Below are positions 6,416-13,710 of a stretch of DNA of 64,000 bases, piece by piece. Location of the stretch: the NCBI RefSeq assembly GCF_005233835.1, contig NZ_SZQA01000002.1, forward strand, positions 186,001 to 250,000, given 5' to 3'. Positions within the stretch are counted from its first letter, which is position 1. Every line of letters starts with the position of its first letter. Both the position numbers and the translations under genes were made by a program. The stretch comes from Herbidospora galbida. GTDB taxonomy: Bacteria > Actinomycetota > Actinomycetes > Streptosporangiales > Streptosporangiaceae. Below the pieces are notes generated by a model that searched no databases, was not told the origin of the DNA, and was given only the letters and a program-made list of their open reading frames with translations.

Positions 6416-8944
6416 ATGGTCGCCGAACCCTCCTCGCTAGCGACGCACTCACTCGGGGACAAGCAACCGGAGATCTTCGAGCGGGTCCCACCCCGGAACC
6501 GGAACTTCACCGGACGGGAGAGCCTGCTGCATCAGCTACGTGAGGGCACCCGCTCGGTGACCGCTGTCATCCCGCTGCCGCAGGCGCTGCAGGGATACGG
6601 CGGTGTCGGCAAGACCCACCTGGCCATCGAATACGCCTACCGCTACCGCTCCCATTACGACCTGATCTGGTGGATCCCGGCCGACCAGTACTACCTGGTC
6701 TCCTCCGCCCTGGCGGCGATGGCGCCCCATCTCGGGCTGACCCCCGCATCGGTCGTGGGCGTGGAGGAGGCGGCCGACGCCGTGCGTGAAGCGCTGGAAC
6801 AGGGTGCTCCGTACAACAACTGGCTACTGATCTTCGACAACGCGGAAGACGCGCGGATCGAGAAGTTCATCCCGCGCGGTCCCGGCCACGTGATCATCAC
6901 CTCGCGCGACCCGAACTGGGACGACCAGTTCCGGTCCCTGCAGGTCGACGTGTTCTCCCGGGAGGAGAGCATCGAGTTCCTCACGAAGAGACTGGGGTCG
7001 CGCATCACCAGAGAAGAGGCGTTCCGGCTGGCCGACAAACTGGGTGACCTGCCGCTGGCCCTCGAACAGGTCGGCGCGTTGCAGCGGCGCAGCACCATGA
7101 CGGTCGACGACTACATCGAGTTGCTCGACAAGCAGACCGCGCGGCTCCTCGACACCGACCGGGCCAAGGACTACCCCCTGACGATGACGGCAGCCTGGCG
7201 GGTGTCGATGTCGCTGCTGGAAGAACGCCTCCCGATCGCGCTCAACCTGCTGCGATGCTGCGCCTTCTTCGGGCCCGACCCGATCCCCCTCGACGTGTAC
7301 CGGCGCGGCAACAAGGCCAACGCGCCGAGCCTGGAGAAACTGCTGGCCGACCCGATCATGTTCGACAAGTCGGTGAAGGAGCTCAGCCGCTACGCGCTCA
7401 TCCGGAGCGACCCCGACAACCGGACGATCCAGGTGCACCGGCTGATCCAGGCGCTGCTGCGGGCCGACCTCGACGAGGAACGGCAGACGCAGCACCGCGC
7501 GGAGGTCCACCGCCTGCTCGCGGGAAGCGCGCCGCAAGTGCCCGACGACAACTCCAAATGGGGTGACTTCGCCGATCTGGTGCCCCATGTCGGGCCTTCG
7601 CAACTGCTGGGGTCGTCCGAGCCCGAAGTCCGTGAGTTCGCCCTCAACGTGGTGCGCTACCTCTACTCCTCAGGTAACTACCCGTCGGCGCTGGAACTGG
7701 TCGACACCTTCATCAACGACTGGGGCAAGTCCCGGGAGAACCACCCCGACGTACTGCGGGCCCGCCGCCACCAGGCCAACATCCTGCGCCGCATGGGTGA
7801 GTACAGCACGGTCTACGATCTCGACCGCGCCACCCTCGACATGGTGATCGCCGAGTTCGGTGCGGAGCACCCCGAGACCCTGATCGCGACCAACGGTCTC
7901 GGCGGCAGCATGCGCGCCCGCGGCGATTTCCGGACCGCGCTCGAACTCGACGAAGAGTCGGTCCGCCAGCATGAGCGCCTGCTCGGCGAAGACCACGTGC
8001 TCACCCTCCGGGCCAAGAACAGCCTCGCCCTCGACTACGGCCTCAACAGCCGCTACGAACAGGCCAGAAAGCTCCACACCGAGGTCTACCTGGCACAGAG
8101 TGAGGCACTCAACCCGGCCAGCGCCGAGATCGTGCTGCTCTCGCGCAACAGCATGGCCCGGGCCGTGCGGCTCACCAACGGTTTCGAGGAGGCCTGCGAC
8201 ACCGGTGAGGCCGCCATGGCGTTCGGGGTGCAGAAGCTCGGCCGCGACCACTGGGCCACCCTGATCACCGCGAAGGACCTGTCGATCGCCCAACGGCGCG
8301 CGGGCGCCCTCAACGAGGCCATCGACATCGCGCGAGACACTCACACCCGGCTTACCCGGCTCTTCGGCGCCCGCCATCCCGACACGATCGCGGCCGCCGT
8401 GAACGTCTCCAACGTCCTGCGGGTGCGCGGAGACCTCGCCGAGGCGTACGAACTGGCCGCGGAGATGACCAGAACCTATCCGCTGGTGTACGGCGACGAG
8501 CACCCGTTCACGCTCGCCTGCATGACCAACCTGGCGATCCTGCACCGCCTGCTCGGCAAGCCCGAAGAGGCGCGCGTCCTCAATGAGACCGCCCGCGACG
8601 GCCTGACCGAACGGCTCGGCCCCGACCACCACTACGTCCTTTCGTGCGCGGTGAACCTGGCCAGTGACCTGGCCGCCCTGGGCCGTCGCGAGGAGGCGCG
8701 GCAGCACGGCGAGGCCACGCTCGACCAGCTCACGCGCCTGTTCGGCCGCGACCACTTCCTGGCCATGGCCTGCGCCGCCAACCTGGCTCTCGACCGGGAG
8801 GCGGTCGGCGCGCCCGACGCGGACAAACTGAAGGCGGAGGCGGCCGACCTCTACCTGGAGCGGCTCGACCTCGGCCAGCCAGACGCGGTGACCGCCGCGT
8901 CGGGCAACCGCATCGACTGCGACTTCGACCCGCTACCGATCTGA
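6416..8944 (+). CDS. fxsT: FxSxx-COOH-system NB-ARC/TPR protein (FxsT-like)
   Basis: The 842-residue protein opens with VPPRNRNFTGRESLL, the hallmark N-terminus of the tetratricopeptide protein that accompanies FxSxx-COOH RiPP loci. Walker A is GYGGVGKTH (60-68), Walker B LLIFDNAED (137-145), and the NB-ARC GLPL-type motif is GDLPLALEQ. The second half holds about seven 42-residue TPR_10/kinesin-light-chain-like repeats, each with a [LV][FYL]Gx[DE]H core (for example KLGRDHWATL, LFGARHPDTI, VYGDEHPFTL). ATG 6416 has GGAGG 4 nt upstream. The protein is probably a cytoplasmic ATP-driven sensor or scaffold; its molecular role in these loci is not established. Its 3' end overlaps the HExxH gene by 12 bp, convergently. 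Confidence 0.85.
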   Translation: MVAEPSSLATHSLGDKQPEIFERVPPRNRNFTGRESLLHQLREGTRSVTAVIPLPQALQGYGGVGKTHLAIEYAYRYRSHYDLIWWIPADQYYLVSSALAAMAPHLGLTPASVVGVEEAADAVREALEQGAPYNNWLLIFDNAEDARIEKFIPRGPGHVIITSRDPNWDDQFRSLQVDVFSREESIEFLTKRLGSRITREEAFRLADKLGDLPLALEQVGALQRRSTMTVDDYIELLDKQTARLLDTDRAKDYPLTMTAAWRVSMSLLEERLPIALNLLRCCAFFGPDPIPLDVYRRGNKANAPSLEKLLADPIMFDKSVKELSRYALIRSDPDNRTIQVHRLIQALLRADLDEERQTQHRAEVHRLLAGSAPQVPDDNSKWGDFADLVPHVGPSQLLGSSEPEVREFALNVVRYLYSSGNYPSALELVDTFINDWGKSRENHPDVLRARRHQANILRRMGEYSTVYDLDRATLDMVIAEFGAEHPETLIATNGLGGSMRARGDFRTALELDEESVRQHERLLGEDHVLTLRAKNSLALDYGLNSRYEQARKLHTEVYLAQSEALNPASAEIVLLSRNSMARAVRLTNGFEEACDTGEAAMAFGVQKLGRDHWATLITAKDLSIAQRRAGALNEAIDIARDTHTRLTRLFGARHPDTIAAAVNVSNVLRVRGDLAEAYELAAEMTRTYPLVYGDEHPFTLACMTNLAILHRLLGKPEEARVLNETARDGLTERLGPDHHYVLSCAVNLASDLAALGRREEARQHGEATLDQLTRLFGRDHFLAMACAANLALDREAVGAPDADKLKAEAADLYLERLDLGQPDAVTAASGNRIDCDFDPLPI

Positions 8945-10204
8945 CGACCCGTGCCGGGCCTCCCAGGAGGCCCGGTGCCCGTCGGCCGCCTTCCTGCCGG
9001 CGGTCAGCGCCTCTTCGTCGAGAGCCTCAGCCAGCACCGTGCCGAGGCGGACGCGCATGCCCTCGACGAAGGTGATCCCGGCGGAGGTGAGGAGACGCTC
9101 GTTCTCCAGGGTGTCGAGGACGAGCCGCACGCCCTCCCGCCACCGCGCGAGTTCGACGCGGCCGCGGATGCCTTCGTACGGATGCTGGCGCTGCCAGAAC
9201 TCGGTGACCCCCAGGTAGGCGTAGGCGCCCTGGAGAAGGCCGTGAGCGGGTCTGGGGTCGGGCCGCCAGGGGGCGTAGTAGGTTTCGGTCCGCTCGTAGC
9301 GCACCAGCGGGACCAAGTGCATGAGCGCGTCGAGTTTGGCGTGCTGGATCTCGTGGGCGAACGTCTCGGCGAGCCAGGCGGGGGAGCCCTTCGGGGCGGA
9401 CATGGCGATGGTGCCGAAGGTCTCCCTGGCCGACGAACTGCTGACGCCTTCCGGCGGTGCCGCGATGGGGGTGAGGGCCCGCACGATCGCCACGACCTCC
9501 TCGGCGACGCCCGGATGGTTCTCGCGCAGGACGTGCCAGGCTTCGGGGAGCAGGGACCGCCAGGCGGGCAGGTCTTCGGAGGCGAGCCGGGGGGTCACGC
9601 GGTTGGGCTCCGGCCAGCGGTAGGGGTCGAGGTCGTCGAGGGTGACCGAGAAGCCGTCGTCGATACGGATCCGGTGCAGCACCTGCCAGGCGGGCCCGTC
9701 GGCGGCCGGATCGGCTTCGGCGCTCCAGTCGCCCGCATCGAGGACGCCGCCGGCCACCTCGATCTCTCCTGAGGTCCCGGCGGGGGCCAGCCGGCCGAGG
9801 CCGGGCAGCATCAGGCCGCCGTCGTCGTCGAGGAGCGCCTTCACGCGGCACGACGCACCCGAGGCGACGGCCGCCGCGAGGGCGACGGCCGCCAGGCGGG
9901 CAGGCCGTTCCTGGCCGCGTGCCCGGAGTGAGCGGAACGTCCGCCAGGCCCAGGCGCCGACGGCGGGGTGCTGCAGGATCCGGCCCACCGCGGCGGGAGC
10001 GTCCGCCTCCAGGGCGAGCAGGGTGGCATGGGCCGCGTCGGCCAGGGCAGCGTCGGGGTGGCCGGACAATCGGGATTCCTCGACGACCCCCCGGAGCAGC
10101 CCGATGCGGCGGCGGACCTGTATGCCGTTGAGCTCTTCGGCCGCTTCCGCGTTGGCGGGTTCCTCGGCCAGCGCGCGGAAGGTCTTGTCAGAGACCGTAG
10201 TCAT
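8933..10204 (-). CDS. HExxH-motif putative peptide beta-hydroxylase (RiPP tailoring)
   Basis: This 423-residue protein carries HEIQH at 284-288 inside AETFAHEIQHAK, preceded by GTIAMSAP. That arrangement is typical of the HExxH putative peptide-modification family, later described as alpha-ketoglutarate-dependent peptide beta-hydroxylases, which travel with FxsB-type radical SAM enzymes. No signal peptide is present, so it is not a secreted zinc protease. The N-terminal ~200 residues are alpha-helical and alanine-rich and may bind the leader peptide. ATG 10204 overlaps the stop of the upstream maturase gene (ATGA), so the two modifying enzymes are co-translated. Predicted substrate: the 49-residue peptide at 6114-6263. 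The reaction is assigned from family knowledge. Confidence 0.8.
   Translation of the reverse strand: MTTVSDKTFRALAEEPANAEAAEELNGIQVRRRIGLLRGVVEESRLSGHPDAALADAAHATLLALEADAPAAVGRILQHPAVGAWAWRTFRSLRARGQERPARLAAVALAAAVASGASCRVKALLDDDGGLMLPGLGRLAPAGTSGEIEVAGGVLDAGDWSAEADPAADGPAWQVLHRIRIDDGFSVTLDDLDPYRWPEPNRVTPRLASEDLPAWRSLLPEAWHVLRENHPGVAEEVVAIVRALTPIAAPPEGVSSSSARETFGTIAMSAPKGSPAWLAETFAHEIQHAKLDALMHLVPLVRYERTETYYAPWRPDPRPAHGLLQGAYAYLGVTEFWQRQHPYEGIRGRVELARWREGVRLVLDTLENERLLTSAGITFVEGMRVRLGTVLAEALDEEALTAGRKAADGHRASWEARHGSSDR
8954..8975 (+). terminator. Terminator hairpin of the FxsT-like gene
   Basis: CCGGGCCTCC (8954-8963) and GGAGGCCCGG (8966-8975) form a perfect 10-bp inverted repeat 9 bp after the stop codon. 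It lies inside the last codons of the convergent HExxH gene. Confidence 0.6.
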
Positions 10205-11439
10205 ACACGTCCCTTCAATCGGGCGGTGTCACGGGCGTGCCGATCGCTGATGTACGAGATCAGCCGATAGAGGTCGGGGCAGTAGACCGAAGGGCCGCGG
10301 AAGCCGGCGCCCGGCCGGAAGCGATGGGCGTAGAGGCCGCCGCCGCAGACCTCCATCAGGTCGCAGGCGGTGCACTCCGGGCCGAGCGCGGCCGCGCCGA
10401 GTTGCCGCGCGACGATCGCGGGGAAGCCGAGGGCCGCGTCGAACGGGTGGTCCCGCACGTGGAGGCCGGTCGCCGAGGCGCCTTCATAGGCCGATTTCAG
10501 GATGTCGGACTGCTCGATGTCGCCGTTGGTCTCCACGACCATCATCAATGAGGGCGACAGGCCCACCGCCTCGGTCCGCGACGGGAAGCCGGAAAGCAAC
10601 CGCTGAATCTCGTGGAACAGCCGGATCTCAGTACGGAACGTCACCGCCCCCCGCCACTCGTCGAATATCTCGATGAGCCAGTCGGCATAAGGCGTCAACG
10701 GCGAATGGGGCTCGCGTTCCGGGGGCGGCGCCGCCCAGTTGCCGTGGGGCAGCAGGAAATCGACGCTCGGCGGGTCGAATTCCAGCAATGCGTGATAGGT
10801 CTCCAGAGGGTCGTTTCTCAGGTCGATCGTGCACAGGATGCCGGCGAACAAATGGTGGAACGGCCCGTCGGTCAGCGAGCGCAGCGCCCGGCTCACCTGC
10901 CGGTGGCTGCCCCTGCCGTTCGCGAAGAGCCGAGTCCTGTCGTGCGCCGCCGCGGTTCCGTCGAGGCTGACTCCGATGCGTATGTCCAGTTCATCGAAGA
11001 GTCTCAGATACGCCTCGTTCAGGCGGACTCCGTTGGTCTGCATGCTCACCCGTACGCGGGTGCCGATCTCCGAGCATTCCCCGCGGATCGTCCGCACGAT
11101 ATGGGCGAGGGATTCCGGCCCGGCGAGGAGCGGTTCCCCTCCGTGCAGGATGACGTCGATATCGGCGAGCCGGTGGGTGCGGGCGTGTTCCGCTATGCGG
11201 AATGCCGTGTGCTTCACGATGTCGGGCGACATTTGGCGCGGCTGATCGCGCCAGCCCTGGTCGGCCATTTCATACACGTAGCAGCCCGGGCAGGCGAGAT
11301 CGCATCGGCTGTGCACCTTGAGGATGAACTGCCGAAAGGGGGACGGCCGCCATCCCGTGGCCAGCAATTCCGCGACGTCGAGGTTTGCCGGAAATACGTT
11401 TTCGGGCAGCGGGGTCGTGAGTTCGTGGTTGTTCGCCAA
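10201..11439 (-). CDS. fxsB: FxsB-family radical SAM/SPASM cyclophane-forming maturase
   Basis: The protein (412 residues from TTG 11439) has the FxsB N-terminal signature FRQFILKVHSRCDLACPGCYVYE. The [4Fe-4S]-binding cysteines are C46, C50 and C53 (CxxxCxxC), followed by VILHGGEPLL. The C-terminal SPASM region is CTACDLMEVCGGGLYAHRF with a later YCPDLY. FxsB enzymes join an aromatic ring carbon to the beta-carbon of the residue two positions on. TTG 11439 is chosen over the longer frame (TTG 11463) because it has an AGAAGGG ribosome-binding site about 8 nt upstream and fits a promoter at 11468-11496. The HExxH gene follows with a 4-bp overlap. Confidence 0.9.
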   Translation of the reverse strand: MANNHELTTPLPENVFPANLDVAELLATGWRPSPFRQFILKVHSRCDLACPGCYVYEMADQGWRDQPRQMSPDIVKHTAFRIAEHARTHRLADIDVILHGGEPLLAGPESLAHIVRTIRGECSEIGTRVRVSMQTNGVRLNEAYLRLFDELDIRIGVSLDGTAAAHDRTRLFANGRGSHRQVSRALRSLTDGPFHHLFAGILCTIDLRNDPLETYHALLEFDPPSVDFLLPHGNWAAPPPEREPHSPLTPYADWLIEIFDEWRGAVTFRTEIRLFHEIQRLLSGFPSRTEAVGLSPSLMMVVETNGDIEQSDILKSAYEGASATGLHVRDHPFDAALGFPAIVARQLGAAALGPECTACDLMEVCGGGLYAHRFRPGAGFRGPSVYCPDLYRLISYISDRHARDTARLKGRV

Positions 11440-11467
11440 CCGGCACACCCTTCTTTGCGCCAACCCT

Positions 11468-11496
11468 ATTTCGCCCTATTTTCAACTGATAGTCAA
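11468..11496 (-). promoter_or_regulatory. Possible promoter of the fxsB-HExxH operon
   Basis: On the minus strand TTGACT (11496-11491) and CGAAAT (11473-11468) are 17 bp apart. Transcription would start near 11461, giving a ~22-nt leader with AGAAGG before TTG 11439. The surrounding DNA is unusually AT-rich for the window. Confidence 0.45.
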
Positions 11497-11606
11497 TATT
11501 CGCTTCGCTCCGTGACGACCCGGGCACCGCAACTCGCCACTTTCGGCCGATCGGATCACCGGGTGATGAGGAGGCGGCTATTTCCCCACGTCGGTGGCAT
11601 CTTGCA

Positions 11607-11621
11607 TAGGAAAGTTTCCTA
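11607..11621. promoter_or_regulatory. Palindromic operator candidate TAGGAAA-G-TTTCCTA
   Basis: Perfect 7-bp arms surround a single G. It lies 41 bp before the start of the small secreted protein gene and could also serve the divergent fxsB operon. The regulator is unknown. Confidence 0.5.
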
Positions 11622-11662
11622 ATAAATACTCCGCATGACGACACCAACCCCCAGGAGGCCTC

Positions 11663-11986
11663 ATGCTCCGCCGCGCCCTGACCCTCCTAGCCGCCGCCAC
11701 CCTCACCGCGACGACAGTCCTCACCGCCCCGGCTCAAGCCGTCATCGTGAATCTCAACTTCGGCCCTCTCAGCATCGGCGAATACTGCGCCGCGAAGATC
11801 CACCCGCAGGCCTGGCTGGGCCTCTACGAGGCCTCAGGCCTGCGGTGCTACACCCCGCAGGGATCGGGCCTGATCTACCGAGGCCAGGGCGACCCCTACC
11901 TCGCCTGCAAACACCTCACGACAGACGTCATCGCAGGCGCCACGAGGATCGCCGGTGACGGCCTCAGCTGCCAGGCCGTCCGCTAG
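11663..11986 (+). CDS. Small secreted protein, uncharacterised
   Basis: The product is 107 residues with a clear Sec signal peptide: MLRRAL, a hydrophobic alanine-rich core and an AQA cleavage site near residue 29. The mature part is about 80 residues with four cysteines (in EYCAAK, LRCYTP, LACKHL, LSCQAV), which probably form two disulfides. GGAGG precedes ATG 11663 by about 5 nt. The gene follows a perfect palindrome at 11607-11621 and overlaps the convergent SnoaL-like gene by 4 bp. I do not recognise the family; similar small Cys-paired secreted proteins are common in actinomycetes and are mostly uncharacterised. Confidence 0.75.
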   Translation: MLRRALTLLAAATLTATTVLTAPAQAVIVNLNFGPLSIGEYCAAKIHPQAWLGLYEASGLRCYTPQGSGLIYRGQGDPYLACKHLTTDVIAGATRIAGDGLSCQAVR

Positions 11987-12333
11987 GCCACCGGCGTGAT
12001 CTGAAAGACGGCAGCCCGCCAGGCCCCGGAAGAGTCGAGAACCATCGTCGTGGTCGCGTGAACGACCATCGTCCCCCGCTCGGAGTCGATCTCCACCCGG
12101 GCGGTGTGGACGACCGAGGTGTCACTCAGCCGGACCACCCGGTGCTCCGACTGGTCCGTCCGCGTGTACGGGTTCTCGTTCTCCGCGAACGTCCGCAGGA
12201 TGGCGGCCCGGTCGGTCTCCACCCCCCACGGGGAGATCGCCACCGGGTCGTCCGTCAGGTATGCGTCGTAGAAAGAGGCGTCCCCCTCACGGTTCGCCTT
12301 CCACGCGCGTTCGGTCAGTTCGATGAAGTCCAT
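11983..12333 (-). CDS. SnoaL-like / NTF2-fold small protein
   Basis: This 116-residue protein has the DUF4440/SnoaL-like pattern: MDFIELTERAWKANREGDASFYDAYLTDD at the start (an alpha+beta cone with a conserved small-helix opening), then ISPWGVETDRAAILRTF and a C-terminal beta sheet ending AVFQITPV. ATG 12333 has GAGGA 6 nt upstream; the longer frame to 12396 has no such signal. Its start codon overlaps the -35 element of the divergent ECF41 sigma gene, so the two are probably coupled in regulation. Function unknown; the fold serves as cyclase, isomerase or ligand-binding domain. Confidence 0.75.
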   Translation of the reverse strand: MDFIELTERAWKANREGDASFYDAYLTDDPVAISPWGVETDRAAILRTFAENENPYTRTDQSEHRVVRLSDTSVVHTARVEIDSERGTMVVHATTTMVLDSSGAWRAAVFQITPVA

Positions 12334-12359
12334 GTCACATCCTCTAGCCCTGTGTCGTT
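12333..12359 (+). promoter_or_regulatory. ECF41-type autoregulatory promoter
   Basis: TGTCACA (12333-12339) and CGTT (12356-12359) are separated by exactly 16 bp. I recall the published ECF41 target promoter as TGTCACA-N16-CGTC. Transcription would start at or next to GTG 12369, so the sigma-factor mRNA is probably leaderless. Confidence 0.7.
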
Positions 12360-12368
12360 CTTCTATGC

Positions 12369-13184
12369 GTGGAACCGTATGTGGCGATCCGGCCAAGACT
12401 TGTCCGCTTGGCCTACGGCCTCCTGGGTGATCTGGCCGAGTCTGAGGACGTCGTCCAGGACGCCTGGCTGCGCCTCAACCGGGCCGAGGAGGTCCCGGAA
12501 GACGTCGAGGGCTGGCTCGTGGTCACCGTCTCCCGGCTGGCCCTGGACGTCCTGAAGTCGGCCAGGAAGCGCCGGGAGGAGTACGTCGGCCCCTGGCTCC
12601 CCGAGCCCGTCGTCGACGCCGACCCGGCCGACCGGGTGACCCTCGACGAGTCGCTCAGCCTCGCCATGTTCGTGGTGCTCGAAAGCCTCAGCCCGGCCGA
12701 GCGCACGGCTTTCGTGCTGCACGACGTCTTCGGGGTCCCCTTCGACGAGATCGGCCGGGCCGTGGGGCGGACCCCGGCCGCCTGCCGGCAGCTGGCCGCC
12801 AGGGCGCGCAGGCATGTCCAGGAGAAGGCCCCGAGGTTCGACGTCAGCGTCGAAGACCACAAGCGGGTCGTGGACGCGTTCGCGGCGGCCTGCGCGGGGA
12901 GGGATATCGACGGGCTGCTCGTGGTGCTCGATCCCGATGTGGTCCTGCGCAGTGACGGGGGCGGGCTGGTCAAGGCGGCGCTGCGGCCGATCGAAGGGGC
13001 CGGGAAGGTCGCGCGGTTCCTGGTCGCGACCTCCAAGCCGGGGTTCCGGCCGGCCTTGGTCAACGGCTCGCCCGGGCTGGTCCGCGATGATCCGCCGGCG
13101 GTCTACGGGCTGGCGGTCCGACAGGGACGAATCGTCGAGGTCGACATCGTCCGCAATCCAGAGAAACTGAGGAGTCTGAGATGA
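12369..13184 (+). CDS. ECF41-family RNA polymerase sigma factor (SigJ-like) with SnoaL-like regulatory domain
   Basis: The product has 271 residues. Region sigma-2 occupies roughly 5-75 (LAYGLLGDLAESEDVVQDAWLRL) and region sigma-4 110-160 (FDEIGRAVGRTPAACRQLAARAR). A C-terminal SnoaL-like domain fills 165-271. The diagnostic ECF41 motifs are all present: WLPEP in the linker, DGGG in the extension and a C-terminal NPEKL. In this group the extension replaces a separate anti-sigma factor and tunes activity. GTG 12369 has no ribosome-binding site and sits at the expected start of transcription from the ECF41 promoter. It overlaps the next gene by 4 bp (ATGA). The inducing signal is unknown. Confidence 0.9.
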   Translation: MEPYVAIRPRLVRLAYGLLGDLAESEDVVQDAWLRLNRAEEVPEDVEGWLVVTVSRLALDVLKSARKRREEYVGPWLPEPVVDADPADRVTLDESLSLAMFVVLESLSPAERTAFVLHDVFGVPFDEIGRAVGRTPAACRQLAARARRHVQEKAPRFDVSVEDHKRVVDAFAAACAGRDIDGLLVVLDPDVVLRSDGGGLVKAALRPIEGAGKVARFLVATSKPGFRPALVNGSPGLVRDDPPAVYGLAVRQGRIVEVDIVRNPEKLRSLR

Positions 13185-13618
13185 GAATCGACGTCGCCGC
13201 CCTGGCGCCCGAGGCGTACAAGGCGATGCTGGGGCTGGAGCGCTACCTGCGGTCGAGCGGGCTGCCGACGCAGGTCGTCGAGCTGGTCAAGCTGCGGGCC
13301 AGCCAGATCAACGGGTGCGCCTACTGCGTGCACATGCACAGCTCCGACATGAAGAAGGCCGGGGAGCCCGACGAACGCATCTGGGGGGTGGCGGCCTGGC
13401 GGGAGACGCCGTCGTTCAGCCCGGCCGAGCGGGCCGCCCTCGCGCTGACCGAGGAGGCGACCCGGCTCGCCGACTCCGCCGGCGTCAGCGACGAGGCGTG
13501 GGGGGAGGCGGCCAAGTACTTCGACGACACGCAGCTCGCGGCGCTGGTGGTGGCCATCTCCACGATCAACGCCTGGAACCGCATCGCGGTCACGACCCAC
13601 AAGGAACCAGAGGCCTGA
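13181..13618 (+). CDS. Carboxymuconolactone decarboxylase / AhpD-like protein
   Basis: The 145-residue protein has the AhpD-type core VKLRASQINGCAYCVHMH with a CxxC pair and nearby histidine, and the C-terminal ALVVAISTINAWNRIAV helix. Such proteins are small thiol oxidoreductases or decarboxylase-like enzymes. ECF41 sigma factors are typically encoded beside exactly this family (the carboxymuconolactone decarboxylase/oxidoreductase/epimerase group) and control it; the 4-bp overlap here makes co-expression near certain. A hairpin terminator follows 15 bp after the stop. The substrate is unknown. Confidence 0.88.
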   Translation: MRIDVAALAPEAYKAMLGLERYLRSSGLPTQVVELVKLRASQINGCAYCVHMHSSDMKKAGEPDERIWGVAAWRETPSFSPAERAALALTEEATRLADSAGVSDEAWGEAAKYFDDTQLAALVVAISTINAWNRIAVTTHKEPEA

Positions 13619-13632
13619 TCACCCAGGTGGTG

Positions 13633-13657
13633 TGGCCCGGGACTAGACCTCGGGCCA
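13633..13657 (+). terminator. Terminator of the ECF41 operon
   Basis: TGGCCCG (13633-13639) pairs with CGGGCCA (13651-13657) around an 11-nt loop, followed by TATCGCC. It lies between the AhpD-like gene and the next transcription unit. Confidence 0.6.
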
Positions 13658-13698
13658 TATCGCCATGTCCTCACCCGTGAAGCCACGCGGCGCTCACA

Positions 13699-13704
13699 TA
13701 ATGT
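13699..13704 (+). promoter_or_regulatory. -10 box TAATGT for a leaderless start
   Basis: TAATGT fits the actinobacterial TANNNT consensus and lies exactly 6 nt before ATG 13711. No Shine-Dalgarno sequence is present. Confidence 0.5.
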
Positions 13705-13710
13705 CCACCG

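Noticed and set aside
11570-11580. Possible attachment-site repeat of the tRNA-Thr 3' end (AGGCGGCT)
   Set aside because: Only 8 bases match and the sequence around does not; expected by chance in GC-rich DNA.
11464-11647. A second RiPP precursor next to fxsB
   Set aside because: All short minus-strand frames here end without Phe-x-Ser/Asn-x-x or other core-like C-terminus; the DNA fits a promoter better.
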